A stretch of DNA of 21,630 nt from Phallusia fumigata. Taxonomy: Eukaryota; Chordata; Ascidiacea; Phlebobranchia; Ascidiidae. Location of the stretch: positions 1 through 21,630 of the forward strand of contig QXVZ01026109.1 of NCBI GenBank assembly GCA_008931825.1. Reading direction: 5' to 3'. The position numbers and the translations under genes were made by a program. Position 1 is the stretch's first letter. Each line of letters begins with the position of its first letter. The notes below the pieces were generated by a model. It was given only the letters and a program-made list of their open reading frames with translations. It did not search any database and was not told the origin of the DNA. Below are positions 1 through 10,779 of the stretch, piece by piece.

Positions 1-342
1 CCCCATACCGGAAACCGCCACAACAACTGGGCTGGGCTCTACGGACGTTTGGAGTGGGACGGCTTCTTCAGCACCACTGTAACTAACCCCGAGCCAATGG
101 GTAAGCAAGGAAGAGTGCTGCATCCTGAACAGAATCGAGTCGTTAGCGTTAGGGAGTGCGCCCGTTCTCAAGGCTTTCCCGATTCTTACCGATTTTTCGG
201 TACAATCCTGGATAAGCATAGGGAAGTTGGAAACGCTGTACCGCCACCAATGGCCAAAGCGATCGGTCTCGAGATAAAGAAGTGTCTGCAACGGAAGGAA
301 TCGAAGGAAGTAAAAGTCGAGAAAGATTCGCCTGAACATTGA
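1..342 (+). CDS. DNMT1: DNA (cytosine-5)-methyltransferase 1, C-terminal exon (partial)
   Basis: This is the 3' end of the maintenance DNA methyltransferase, which copies CpG methylation onto the new strand after replication in the nucleus. Frame 1 is open from base 1 and ends at TGA 340-342; the 5' part lies outside the window. It reads [20 protein letters not shown], then the conserved methylase motif IX region ([13 protein letters not shown]) and motif X ([17 protein letters not shown]), followed by a short charged lysine/glutamate tail. These blocks follow vertebrate DNMT1 almost residue for residue and include the end of the target-recognition region. The catalytic PCQ loop is upstream and not visible. 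No splice site is needed within the exon. No AATAAA is close to the stop. Identification is by recalled family sequence and is very secure. Confidence 0.96.
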   Translation, partial: PHTGNRHNNWAGLYGRLEWDGFFSTTVTNPEPMGKQGRVLHPEQNRVVSVRECARSQGFPDSYRFFGTILDKHREVGNAVPPPMAKAIGLEIKKCLQRKESKEVKVEKDSPEH

Positions 343-394
343 GTTGTTTTGTGCGATCAAAATGTTAGCACTATTACAAAGGCTTTAAAAGGCT

Positions 395-606
395 TGAAGT
401 CGTGACCAGTTTGATTTCCATTCCGTACAACTGCTGTGCTCAACTGTGGACATCTTGTTTGACCCAACAGTAGTTTTATGCTTGGGCATATCGATACTTT
501 GCCCCGACTGCTATGAAGTGTAAAAGGCCACCACTCTTACTTTTACAAACTAAACTCTTGCACTTGCACTCCAACTCTTTACAAGTCAAACACATGCACT
601 CCAGTA
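395..606 (+). repeat. Dispersed repeat, copy 1
   Basis: This AT-rich stretch matches 2104-2280 in the same orientation with many substitutions and small gaps. Shared islands include AAGGCTTGAAGT, CTTTTACAAACTAAA and CTCCAACTCTTT. No terminal inverted repeat or coding potential was seen. It could be an old non-autonomous transposon, a SINE-like element or a local segmental duplication. Confidence 0.6.
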
Positions 607-791
607 GGTGGTGATATAATTTGTTGCATATTTTGACTGTAAATGTATTGAGCAATTAACTAAACAGCTGTAAATACCTTGTTTCGACAAATGCGTGTGT
701 TTATTAGCCGCAGCTGGAGCGTTTCTAGTACTTGATTGTCGCCACCCAAACATATTTTTGTACAGTTATTGCCCAAATCTGCACTAGTTTC

Positions 792-1088
792 ACATTGTTT
801 ACTGGTTGTGATGTTGTTTATCAACATATTTCCTGTTTCTTTCTGTTAAATTGTTATACTGTTTCACCCGCCCAATAAGAAATCAACACAAGGTTGCGAT
901 GCAATTCTTAACAGGTTTTCCAAGCTGCTTTCTGGATTCNACATTGTTTACTGGTTGTGATGTTGTTTATCAACATATTTCCTGTTTCTTTCTGTTAAAT
1001 TGTTATACTGTTTCACCCGCCCAATAAGAAATCAACACAAGGTTGCGATGCAATTCTTAACAGGTTTTCCAAGCTGCTTTCTGGATTC
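792..1088 (+). repeat. 148-bp perfect direct duplication across a single N (probable assembly artefact)
   Basis: Bases 792-939 and 941-1088 are identical over 148 bp by direct comparison, separated only by the N at 940. An overlap that stops exactly at the N on both sides is what results when two contigs that should merge are laid end to end. It is best read as one 148-bp segment counted twice, not as a biological tandem repeat. Confidence 0.92.
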
Positions 1089-2103
1089 GTTATGAGTCTT
1101 AACACATTCAGGCGTTGTTCTGTCCACCCAGGATAAAAGTAAAACAAAACAAAAAAATCCCAAACAGCTTTACACAGATCACACTCGACAACTTTTGCTG
1201 TGGTTGATTTCACTAAGCTAAAGTTGGCGTATACGGCAAGTCCGAAGCCCGTGGCATTTAATTTTTGCAGTAAGCATGTCACAATTTAGACTAGAGGTTA
1301 CAGCCCTGCCAAGGCAACACACTAGAATCGTTCGAACACTTTATAGAACGAAGAATAGTTGTAATAACGTGGTAATGCTGGTTGTACAACAGTCTGATGG
1401 CTCACATTACAACATTTTGGGACAAAAGTCTGGATTTATAAATCGGCAGCTATTTTCGGGCTTATAATGACCACAGCGATTGTTGAAATGTCTGCATTCA
1501 AATTTATTCACTCTGTACAAACTCCCTGGCAGGTATGTTTTTAATTAGGCTACTTTTTACTTCCGTGTCTTGTCCTCAGATGATTTTTTAACGGTACAGA
1601 AACTGACAGTTCAACTTTCATAAATGGGCTCTCAATTCTAAGCAAAACATTACTGTTTATCACTCTTCTTTTACTACAAAAAACAAGCAAATCAATCAGG
1701 TGGACAAGGTAATGAAGGCTATCTCTACAACTTCCAGTAACTAGTAAACACGAGGCAGTCACGCAGCCATGTAGAAAAGGGAATGAAGCAAAGCAAAGTT
1801 TGTTACGTTATAAACGTTTATTGTGATGTAAAATGCTAAAGGTTTACATGTTTTATCTGGAAAACACAGAAAACATAAACAAAATGGTATAAGCCTGCTC
1901 ACATTCACAAATTTACTTGGGGAAATGGTGTTAGGGGTAGAATTGTTAAGTAGCAGATGAACATGGCGTTTAAAAATACGCTTTGCTGGTGTATGTACGC
2001 CTGAATAAACGAAAGAACGTTACTGCTGGCGACCTGGTTGAGGTCAGGCAAAACAGTATCGTGAAATTTCTAAGCTGTGATTATGAAATAAGTTTTGGGC
2101 ATA

Positions 2104-2280
2104 AGGCTTGAAGTGGACATTTCTAGACTTGTTGGACCCAATAGAAGGTTTGTGCTTGTTCAGGTCAACACTTGACCTCATGCTGCAATGAAGGGTAAAA
2201 GGCAATTACTCTCACTTTTACAAACTAAATGCTTGTGCTCCAACTCTTTTACAAGCTTAACTCTTGCAATCCAGTTGATT
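2104..2280 (+). repeat. Dispersed repeat, copy 2
   Basis: Second copy of the repeat at 395-606, same order and orientation, ending with the shared CTCCAACTCTTT...ACAAG segment. It is shorter than copy 1 because of internal indels. Element class is unknown. Confidence 0.6.
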
Positions 2281-2794
2281 CGTCACTGTCACTGATGTCA
2301 GTGATGTAGCCGAAAAAAGAAGAGGAACCTAAACAAGACTTGTGTAAATCAAAACGACAAAGGGGCGCAAAACCGAGAGGCAAACTATATCACGTTGTTA
2401 TGGTAAAAACGGCCTAAAATCCCCAGGGCTGGATTAACCATTAGGCAAAACAGACTAAAATTTTAGTGGTGTCTCAGTATTTAAATAGACCGTTAAGCGG
2501 AGTAATTTCCCTTTTATTGTTAAGTCATTCATAATATATGTACTATTTCTTTTTAGGCAGACCGGTGGTTCCAAACCTTTTAATACTACATAATATCACT
2601 TCTTGTCTAATAGGAAAGGGATGAAAATTTCCAAAATAAGCAAAGGGGAAATGCATCAAAAAGGTTGGGAACCATTGGCTTAATTGGGACCTCTCAATTG
2701 CTAAGTTCGGATTTTTATTTGAATTTTTGATTCGAATTTCAAATTGCCAAAAGCTATTTAGATTATATCGTGTGTATTTTTTCGTACATGAACG

Positions 2795-2961
2795 GCTGGT
2801 GAACTCTTGTCCCAAGACGCAAACGTTAAAACCCGCGAAGGTGAACAGAAAACTCGCGCATCGCTGGATCACAAGCGCCGCTTCCGTTGTTTCCGAATCC
2901 CATTCTTGGTTCGCCAAATCGAATGTTGAAACTTGCATGGTGTTTGGCTCGTTTTCATTCA
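2795..2961 (-). CDS. Probable additional kelch-repeat exon of the BTB-kelch gene
   Basis: On the minus strand an acceptor (TTTATGCAG) at 2962-2963 opens an exon in the phase left by the donor at 4045. Across that junction the protein reads ...AAVACVN, then VNENEPNTMQVSTFDLANQE and WDSE. This has the kelch blade pattern: a hydrophobic strand, then a 'v..fdl...eW' strand; it is followed by a further hydrophobic strand, RCASFLFTFAGFNVCVLG. The 3' border is not resolved (GT candidates occur near 2795-2830), so the left coordinate is approximate. A 1.1-kb intron would separate it from the previous exon. Joining it to the BTB-BACK exons is inference from phase and repeat pattern; it could belong to a separate gene. 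Confidence 0.5.
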
Positions 2962-4044
2962 CTGCATAAACAATACAACGCTGGTAGTGATTGAAACACG
3001 CTTAGAGCGGCTTCCAGGCGTGCTTCCTTCTGTACGCTGCAACATTTATCGAACTAAGTTTCAAGGGCTGTAGTAAATTCCCAAAACAACTGCAAACAGT
3101 TGCTTCTATAATATAAAAGTTGCTTCTTGTATGAAAGTTAAGTATATTTATGTAGTTCAGAAAAGCAACAGTTTACTGCTTTCAACTTTTAAAACATCAC
3201 AAAACAAAAACAATCAAACGGTGAGCTACATTTGTATTCCGCTTGATTACCAAAGATTTCCGGTTGTGCAAGATTTCTATGCTATGCAGCCTACCTACCA
3301 ATGTACACCTTATCGTCTTGAACCACCGTCATTTTCATGTCTAGTAGAGGTGGGCATGTTTCGGATATTGTTGACCATTGGTTTCCAGTGATTGAATAAA
3401 CTTCTATCGGTTCTACCCAACAGCCGCGCCTTCCCTCTCCGCCGATTGCGAACAAAAAGCCTAATTAAAAATAAATAGAAATATTTGTTACCTTAACTCC
3501 TAGGTTTGTATGCTTTTCTCCAAAATTCTAACCTTTATGAGGAACCAGAGCGAAGTTCGTTCTGTTGTGTGCCATCGAAGCAAGCCTTATCCATCGGTAG
3601 ATTTCATATTTCTCCATGCAACACAACCGCCTTTTGTTGAACCCAATTCCACCCGCAACGTAGATCACATCTGCAGTATAAGCATCAAGTTAAGATGTCT
3701 ATACACAATATAGTTGTTTTGTCGAAAAGTCAATCACGGTTTTTATTTATTTTGCCTACTTAAGTAACAGAAGTGACTTACTGAGAAACTAAATCTTCGG
3801 TAGGGTTTTACTTTAAATCCTTTATAGGCCATGTTTTATTTTGTTTTCATATATTTTTTCTTGGTGTCACATTTATGTAGTGATACATGCGTAAATACAA
3901 AACACCTAATTCTGTTGGTCGAATACAGGTTAAACTCTTTGAACATTGGCTGCAATTAACCAAGGGCATGGGTGTTACCATTGGTAAATGAAGCCAGTTA
4001 AACCGCACTATAAATGATCGTGACACCTAAGTTTTAAATTTTAC
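2962..4044. other. Probable intron or intergenic stretch
   Basis: About 1.1 kb of AT-rich sequence between two probable kelch exons. The ORFs here (for example 3131-3391 plus) show no recognisable protein pattern, and no RNA gene or repeat was seen. Confidence 0.45.
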
Positions 4045-7000
4045 CATTAACACAAGCCACAGCTGCATTTTGGCGTTTTTCCAACATCGACCCTTTTTCT
4101 TTCCATTCTCCATTTTCCGGGTACGCCCACACCTCATCTGTTGTGTCAATCTCTTTGCCAATATAACCGCCAATAAGATAAAGTTGTCCACCAGCAAATC
4201 CCAAACTAAAGTTCTCTGATACGTTAGGTCGTGTCACAGGGTCCGCCTATATTTTTTGACAGTGTTTGAGTTTTATTTTTGTTGGCAACTTTAATATTTT
4301 GTGATAAAAATTAAAATTTTTGTAGCACTTTTAGTTGATTTACAAAAGGTGCTTCGTAAAAGTTTTCTGGCAGAACAAACTGTGTTAAATAAAAGTAAGG
4401 ATATAAAACTTGCTGTGCAATTCTGGATGCTTGCGATTGTGTTTTTAAAATTCTAATTATATAGGCCTACGATAAAAAACGTGGTGAACGAAAAACACAT
4501 GGTGAAGTCAATAGTTCTTTAGAATAGCAATTAATAACGGAATGTAAAAACGTACGATACCTGCGTACAAGTTATTTCTGAAACACTTCATACATTAAAC
4601 GACGGTATACTTGTATCAAGTTATACCGAGCAAAAGGCCACGGTTGACCTAACCACTATGCCCCAGACCGTTATTATGCCTGGACAAAACATAGCTCGAG
4701 GAACAGCTCTACGGTTGACAGCTAATCTAAACGGGTGTTGGCATTTCTAGCCCAGTTCGGCGCGTATTTTACCCTTTTACCTGCTATGGGTGGAAAGTAA
4801 CGCGTTTTGTCCGCAGTCGAGCACTCTGCTCTTATTCAGTTATTTGCTTCAGGTCTATTTTAGCCCGAGGATCGAAGCGGAATTAGACCGGATCGAGTTA
4901 CATTCTTGCAAAAAATAGTGCTGTTTAAACAAGCAATCATTCCCACGACCTTGTCCTCGATTGATTGGAAATATAGGTGTGCTATATTAACAAATAGGGA
5001 AGAAAAATTCACCTGAAACTTTTCCCAGTTAGGAAGACAAAGCATGGTGTCATTTTGTGCATTGTTTTCCTCCAAGGACAAATCGCAACAATAGATGGAC
5101 ATGGAATCATTCCACATCGAATATATAAGGCCAAATTTCCAATCTGAAAGTAAAACATTTTTTTTGTTAGATTTTACGCAACGTGAAGTTTAGTGCGTCA
5201 AACCCTTGATCAGAAACAAATTTTCAAACCTTTTATTGTGCACACATCTACTATAATGTGAACTAACCAAGTTTCGGCACATAACGTCGAGTGTAAGAAA
5301 TCACCGCATTTGCTGCTTCCAAATTGCTACTGAGAAGTTTCTGCAAAGAAATAAAATTTACTTCTTGTCAAAAATTTCTAACTCAAAAATTTCGAAGATT
5401 CGAAACGCAACAACGCTTAATGTCAATGATGTCAGAAAAAATTAGGCATGTTTTCCTTAACTAGACGCCAGCAGTTTAAGCCATGAAAAATGTTTACATG
5501 CCAATTTTACCACTTTATCTGATCAAAAAGATTGTATAGGCGTTATGGGCAAATTAAACACATATGTTACACAAAGTATCAACATTGACCTTAAAATGGT
5601 ATAGTGCAAATTTTTAAGTAAACTAACCTTTTCGTTCAACAGTAATTCCCAAGTGGATTTGCTGATAGACTGCGGATCCACTAAATTATAAAAAGCTCCA
5701 AACTTTTCCATTCGTTCTTCCCCGCCGTAATTTATCCAAGAAATTCCGTTTCCAATCAAATCACCACTCGATATTCGATCCTTAATCGATTAAAATGTAA
5801 TGATATACTTAACACAACATATGAGAATTACTTGATGAAATGAGACCTTGGTAAGTTTCATAAAGTCGATGATGTGCATCTGGTCGATGCTGAGAAACGT
5901 GTCACTGTTAAAAAATGATGTTGGATTTCTTTGAATGTATTGCTGGGCCTTTTCTGTGAGCGCTTCTGCATTGTACTTTTTTCCCGCACACCACATTTCA
6001 ACACAGTGGTCATCCGACACCACGTCAACAACGTCACACAACATAGAAATAATGATTTCGTGGAGAGCTGCATGCATGTCAAGTATACAGTAAGATGCAT
6101 TTGAAAAACAGACAAAGTTACCTCTAACCGAATTGGACATATCCCACCTTGCATGCAGAGATAGTCAGTGGCAGTCAGCAAGTCGAGAAACTGATCGTCT
6201 TTCACCCACATCTCCTTGGTGTAAATAAAATCCAGCACCAACGCCATGATGTCATCGTCAATTCCCATCACGTGAATGGTGGATTCGTATTTTTCTTTCA
6301 TCTACAAAGTTTTGTGGACACAAAAAACCAGCCAGTGGAAAGAAGGTTTGGCGTGCATATTTGCTAGCACAATTACGCCGCGAATGTGTTCTTTAAAAAC
6401 AGAACTATGCTAACCCTGTGTCGATGTGTTTATATTCTAACGTGGGTGAATTTTGCAATTGTTTTGCAAGGTCTACCAGCATTTCTTTACACCAGATTTT
6501 AAGCTACACCGATTTTTGGAGGAAACCCTAGTCCGATTTTTGGAGGAAACCCTAGTCCATAGTAGACGACAGAGCAAGACTTTTCAATAACCGTTATTCG
6601 TGTTGCAGAAATAAAGTATGCGTTTTACCTTTTTATTATAAAGTGTTTACCTCTGTTGTAAAGAGTTTAGCAAAATACGGTGCATGTACAGCGACAACGG
6701 GTTTATGGACGGGAAAGTCCCTCGTTCCGGTTGAGATTGTGACGTCACAATAGCGACGCGATCCCAGTCTGTCTCTGAAAAAAAAACAGTGGGGTTAAAC
6801 GTGTATTCGTATTCATTGTTGAAATTAATTCCAACAACGGACCATTTTTACAATGGTATTTTTTCCGTAAATAATGTTTTGTACCTGTTAAGTCGATCAC
6901 GAATTGATGCCTCGGTTAGTTGTTTGTTTACAACACCTGCATCATCTGGTAAAAAAAATGTTTCTGTTCAAAGTTTTCAAAACATTTACCCAAATTTTTC

Positions 7001-7563
7001 CTACCTTCAGCATACATTTCAGTGAAATCAAATTCACTATGCACGATTCTTTGCTTTTTATAGACCCTTTCAACAAATTCCTTTACCTTTTGAAACTCAT
7101 CATGGGTAATCAAAGTGACTGTTGCGTCTCCAATGGAATGCTAAAAGTTTACTTTTTGTAATTGTTTGTTAATTATATAGTTAGGTCGTTGATAACAACG
7201 TGGGAGTTAATCTTAACTTTTTTGCAACACGAAAGCACCTTTAATTTTACGTTACCCTAATACAGTTTTTGTCAAAACAACCAAACTAAGGTAAGTATTT
7301 TTTATACCCAAGAAACTTATGTTGCAGTTCATACAGAGAAATACGTGGAGATTTGCTGTTAGTAAGCAGACATTACGCTAATTGTTTTTTTTTTGTCTTT
7401 TAGAGCACAGCAAAGTATACCAAGGACACAATAACAACATACCTTGGAAAACATGCCATGAAAATATTCGGACATTGTTCCAAACAAACATTTATGTATG
7501 GCGAAAACATGGTCTCCATGTGTGATTGTGACATCACAGAAATTATTTCCTTCATTTCGGGCA
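4045..7563 (-). CDS. Kelch-like protein with two BTB domains, BACK and kelch repeats (multi-exon)
   Basis: BTB-BACK-kelch proteins usually serve as substrate adaptors for Cullin-3 ubiquitin ligases. Minus-strand exons, all with GT..AG borders and compatible phases: 7443-7563, 7005-7140, 6885-6945, 6651-6774, 6148-6301, 5847-6067, 5628-5780, 5268-5340, 5013-5143, 4045-4246 (about 458 codons). The first exon holds a BTB start (FCDVTITHGDHVFAIHK) and the second its probable second half (DEFQKVKEFVERVYKK). The fourth and fifth hold another BTB: YCDVTISTGTRDFPVHK, then MALVLDFIYTKEMWVKDDQF. BACK follows (AGKKYNAEALTEKAQQYI), then a less typical segment, then a kelch blade (GGQLYLIGGYIGKE ... DEVWAYPENGEWKEK). 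The N-terminal start exon was not found; it must end in phase 2 upstream of 7563. More kelch blades should lie at or below 2961. Domain identity is secure; the single-gene model with two BTBs is inferred. Confidence 0.75.
6509..6556 (+). repeat. Two exact tandem copies of a 24-bp unit
   Basis: The unit begins CCGATTTTTGGAGG and occurs at 6509-6532 and 6533-6556, within the intron between the two halves of the second BTB domain. It looks like a small slippage duplication with no evident function. Confidence 0.9.
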
Positions 7564-8710
7564 CTAAAAACAAAAGGCCATCGTTGAAATCTTGACAATT
7601 GTCAATTAAAAACATGAATACAACAACAACGGTAAGGCAAAGGCACCGATGACAACTAAATGCATACGTAAAACAAATACAACCTCCCCTCACCATCTGA
7701 GTAAATCAATTAGTCTGAAGTCTACAGAGCCCACACCTGCTTCGACAAGAGTCTGCTTTCTGTAAAAACAGAGAAGTTCTTAACGAGGGATATCCGTACC
7801 AATGGATGCGAGACCTAATTCTAAGGGGCACGAGAAAGCTAAACCATTGGACCAATTGTACAAGATACTTTTATTTATAACATCCAAACAAAAATCGCAT
7901 TTAACCCTAGTCGCACACTTAGAAAAGCGCTGGCGGAGCAAAAATAGTTATCATACGTTGTCAATGGGCGGCAAAGCTCCACGCACACATAAAAAACAAT
8001 ACGGTGATGAAAATGTCGTTCAGGTTCAGGGACAAAGCAAAGCGACGTCGCTTGTCAATTAGGAAAACAAGTACGAATAAATAATAGTTACCTTGTTATT
8101 TTTCTAGGTGTACTTTTTCGCCAACGCCACATGTTTACACATTACCGTTTTTATGTGCCACCAATTCCAGCTTAGTTCAAATGTACAATATGACCCTGCG
8201 TTTTCACATCGACTATGTAACCTTACTGTTTTCCAGGCAAGTTACGGTGGACAGGTTAGAGCAGTTGTAACGGTCACCATTGATACAAATTTATACAACA
8301 TACAAACTAAGAAACGGTGGAAACTGCATGTATCAGAAGACACATAACTTATCAAAGCGGCACATTATGTTGACTATCGCTCTCACAATTACTTGATAAA
8401 ATACAGGCAGCGGCCTAAAGCCCTGAACTACTGATTTTATACAGTGCCAAATCGCTTTAAACGACAACAACGGAGGCAAGCAACGCAAAAATATAACTCT
8501 AACCTGCCTTTGCTACCATCATCACCAACCGGCACTCTAAGCATCGTTTTGCGTTGCAATCACGCGAAACTGTCGAGGCGCAACCCTAACCTCCAGCGCA
8601 GTCTGCGAAGGATACGCTAGACTCATTACAAGTAAAATTACTGGTGTGATGACGTAGAACCTGACAATATCCGATTCACCCATTACGGAAGCGTTGGGAA
8701 ATCTAGCTGT
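7564..8710. other. Stretch upstream of the BTB-kelch gene, no confident gene
   Basis: This should hold the missing first exon and promoter of the BTB-kelch gene; a minus-strand ATG followed by GTGAGG near 7697 was considered, but its phase does not fit. A plus-strand ORF at 7802-8062 (86 codons, lysine-rich) has no recognisable family pattern. A GC-richer patch lies around 8520-8640. No RNA gene was seen. Confidence 0.4.
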
Positions 8711-8825
8711 TTTGTCCGAATGAAATGCTGAACACTTTGCTGCGACTACTTAATCAGAATTTTTAATAGAATTTTTAATGTATTAAATACTGTGATGAAA
8801 GAATACTACTTACTTCTGTTTCCAT
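8711..8825 (-). pseudogene. Fragment of a third type 1 kinase gene (relic K0)
   Basis: On the minus strand, 8814-8825 reads ATG GAA ACA GAA followed by GTAAGT, the same four-codon first exon as kinase A. Just downstream, 8711-8765 preserves the lysine-containing beta-3 part of exon 2: VVAAKC, matching VVATKC in A and VVAAKC in B. The lysine codon before it (NKVV) has become a TAA stop, and most of exon 2 and intron 1 are missing. Flanking DNA up to 8907 also matches 13789-13915. This is a decayed start of a type 1 kinase at the left edge of duplication unit 1. No later exons were recognised to the left. Confidence 0.75.
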
Positions 8826-8913
8826 TCTGTCTCTAATAAGTTCTGTTGTCTGTTGAACAGGAAACAGTCAAGTATCAAATCTTGTCTTGTTATCCAGTTC
8901 CGTCGTTCTGAAG

Positions 8914-9508
8914 GGGTCTGCACACCAGACGCGGTTAACAGTCGCGGCTGGCGATGCGTAGCGGCTGCGGTTGGTCGCGGATTTTCCTCGAAACGCATGA
9001 AGCGACAGTGGGCTTCACACCAGCAATGCGGTTGCGGCAACGCGGTGACAAATCGTTATGATTGCCAAGTATCTCTGCGTCCAAAAATCGTTGATAGGGA
9101 ATTTCAGTTAGTGTCATAACGAGCCACAATTTGTAATGAGTTTAAAACAATCTGTACACAAATGTTCTAATAAATGTCAAAAATTAATTGTAACAAGACA
9201 ATTTACACAATTGCCATGAATACTTTAACTTTCATTCTTAAATTTTCATTAAATAATCATGTAGCTATCAATTTACATACAAACTACGTAAAACTATCAG
9301 AAATTATTCATAACAAGGTTCTGCACCCCCAAAAAACACCCAGCAAACACTGCGGCTGACGGTAAATCTGATTTACTTTGCCGTCAGCCGTTTCTAACGA
9401 GAAAATCTCGCCGTCGCGACATGACGCCGGCTGGTGTGAATGTCCCGCCGCTTGCCGCGAGATCCAAAACCGCTCCGCAACCGTTAACAGCGTCTGGTGT
9501 AAATCCCG
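8914..9508. mobile_element. MITE-like non-autonomous DNA transposon, 595 bp
   Basis: The element interrupts sequence that is continuous in the paralogous copy (13789-14110): the flanks at 8780-8907 and from 9511 align to 13789-13915 and from about 13916. Ends are inverted: CACCAGACGCGGTTAAC at 8923-8939 is matched by its complement, one mismatch, at 9483-9499. A further inverted pair, TTCACACCAGC (9014-9024) and GCTGGTGTGAA (9430-9440), lies inside. Candidate target duplication: CTGAAG (8908-8913) and CTTAAG (9509-9514), one mismatch. The ends are GC-rich and the middle (9120-9340) very AT-rich; there is no transposase. The superfamily cannot be decided from these features. Confidence 0.82.
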
Positions 9509-9514
9509 CTTAAG

Positions 9515-10171
9515 CAACTTCCAACACTAAATACAAGCGGAAAAGTGTTACGTCTAATGACCATCAGACTGTGACGATGCGAACGTTTTTAAAACCGTAA
9601 TCGCGCCAAAAAATGAAAACAAACAAAATGACCAATATTCCACTGGATTTTACTTTTATCCCCTTTTTTCGCGGACATCAGAGCTTAAGGCCTACTGTAG
9701 ATTCATTATTGTTTCAGCAGTGGAAATCTATCCCATAGGTCTTTACCAATACATCTTACTTATCTGCTTGATTCGAACGTTTTTTGACGTTTTTAACGAT
9801 TCAGTGAATGGTAACAAAGTATTGAGAAATCGCCGGGTACAAATCGAAGTTTTAGTCATCTAAAACTGCCGAAGGTTTGTTTTCTTTAATAATTTGGTGT
9901 AACTCTCCGGGTTTGATTCACCCTTCGATTCACTCCCTTACTCCGTTTTGGCAGCCATAATAAAACAAAACATGAAAAAAGTATTTGTTTGTCGCGGCGC
10001 TGCATGCTATTGGTTTGAGGTTGCCATAACGTGGGGACTTTTATATATTCGCACGGATCTCAAACGGCCCAGAGTTCTTTGGACCAATTAGCAACAAGCA
10101 AGCATCTTATTAAGCATGGTTGGTACGTGGTTGTACGTAAGCAAAACTCTTTAAGCGTCTTTTTTTATTAG
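9515..10171. other. Remnant of deleted type 2 kinase locus (unit 1)
   Basis: The left part (9515-9730) matches the flank shared with 13916-14110, and the right part (about 9905-10171) matches the intron before the last type 2 exon at 15946-16193. Between them no kinase exon survives, so more than 1 kb present in unit 2 is missing here. Confidence 0.65.
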
Positions 10172-10326
10172 TTGAGGAAACAGTCCGTCACCTTATTGTA
10201 GAAGAACCGTCTGACGGAATGGAAACTGACGACGCAGCCACTTTTGATATTCCTGAATCAAGCCTGGTCACATACCGGCGGGGACTGGATCAGTTTTCTC
10301 CGCCTTACAAGCAGTGCAGAAAGTGA
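10172..10326 (+). pseudogene. Orphan last exon of a type 2 kinase
   Basis: After the acceptor TTATTAG the phase-2 frame reads EETVRHLIVEEPSDGM, ending RRGLDQFSPPYKQCRK and TGA (10324-10326). It is the same length (155 nt) as the last exon of gene P (16194-16348) and close in sequence, and is also related to the 146-nt last exon of gene C (20238-20383). No upstream kinase exon exists on the plus strand, and the AATAAA found downstream of the P exon is degraded to TTAAAA here. The frame is still open, so loss was recent or the exon is used in another transcript; a dead remnant is the simplest reading. Confidence 0.8.
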
Positions 10327-10443
10327 CAGTGCATCTAGTGTGGACCAAATCCCAATGTTAAAATGCCTTTCCGCTTTGTTTTGTATTTGTGGTTGTTGTT
10401 CCAAAAACGTAAAGCGAAAAATTAAAATTAACTAGTGCATACT

Positions 10444-10449
10444 TTTATT
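10444..10449 (-). terminator. Candidate polyadenylation signal of kinase A
   Basis: AATAAA on the minus strand, about 600 bp past the stop of kinase A. The corresponding position after kinase B (16452-16457) also has AATAAA. A second candidate lies near 10501. The long distance lowers confidence. Confidence 0.4.
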
Positions 10450-10779
10450 TGACTGCATGTCACATAACTGCGTTGGGCATATGCAAAAAACTGCAAGATT
10501 TTTTATTACAGCAAGAAAATTATCAGCATGATTACAAAAAGCACAAGGCTAATTTCGTAAACGGACTGTTTGAATCAGTCGCCCAAATACCTTTTTTAAC
10601 ACACACACATACATAAAAGTTGAAAAAATTGCAAATAAATACACAGGAACAACACATTTGCATGCAGTCATACAGCTGTCGGTATTGGTTTCGTCATGTA
10701 ATTTATGTTTACCTATTTGTGTGGTTACACATTAAATTTCTCAAAATTTGGTAATTGGTGCTGTTAGTGATAAGGAATA

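Larger units (their letters stand above)
343..2540. other. Intergenic stretch without a recognised gene
   Basis: Only short non-coding-looking ORFs occur here. It holds DNMT1 3' flank, a contig join with a duplicated end at 792-1088, and two copies of a dispersed repeat. One AATAAA lies at 2004-2009 on the plus strand, far from DNMT1. The minus-strand ORF at 1013-1282 has a faint kelch-like look but no acceptor site for its frame, so it was not called. Confidence 0.6.

Noticed and set aside
1013..1282. Minus-strand ORF with a kelch-like VVECDLCKAVW segment, possible last kelch exon
   Set aside because: No AG acceptor opens this frame, an in-frame stop lies just upstream, and the ORF runs into the duplicated contig end.
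6735..6750. TGACGTCA palindrome resembling a CRE site
   Set aside because: It lies inside the BTB exon and encodes CDVTI; the other BTB exon has the same codons with a variant base, so coding explains it.
7802..8062. 86-codon plus-strand ORF
   Set aside because: No recognisable domain, splice context or paralogue in the window; length is within chance expectation.
8585..8600. AACCCTAACC, telomere-like
   Set aside because: Only about one and a half units, with no array.
8853..9119. ORFs on both strands at 8810-9129 (arginine-rich)
   Set aside because: They lie mostly in the GC-rich inverted end of the MITE-like element and match no family.
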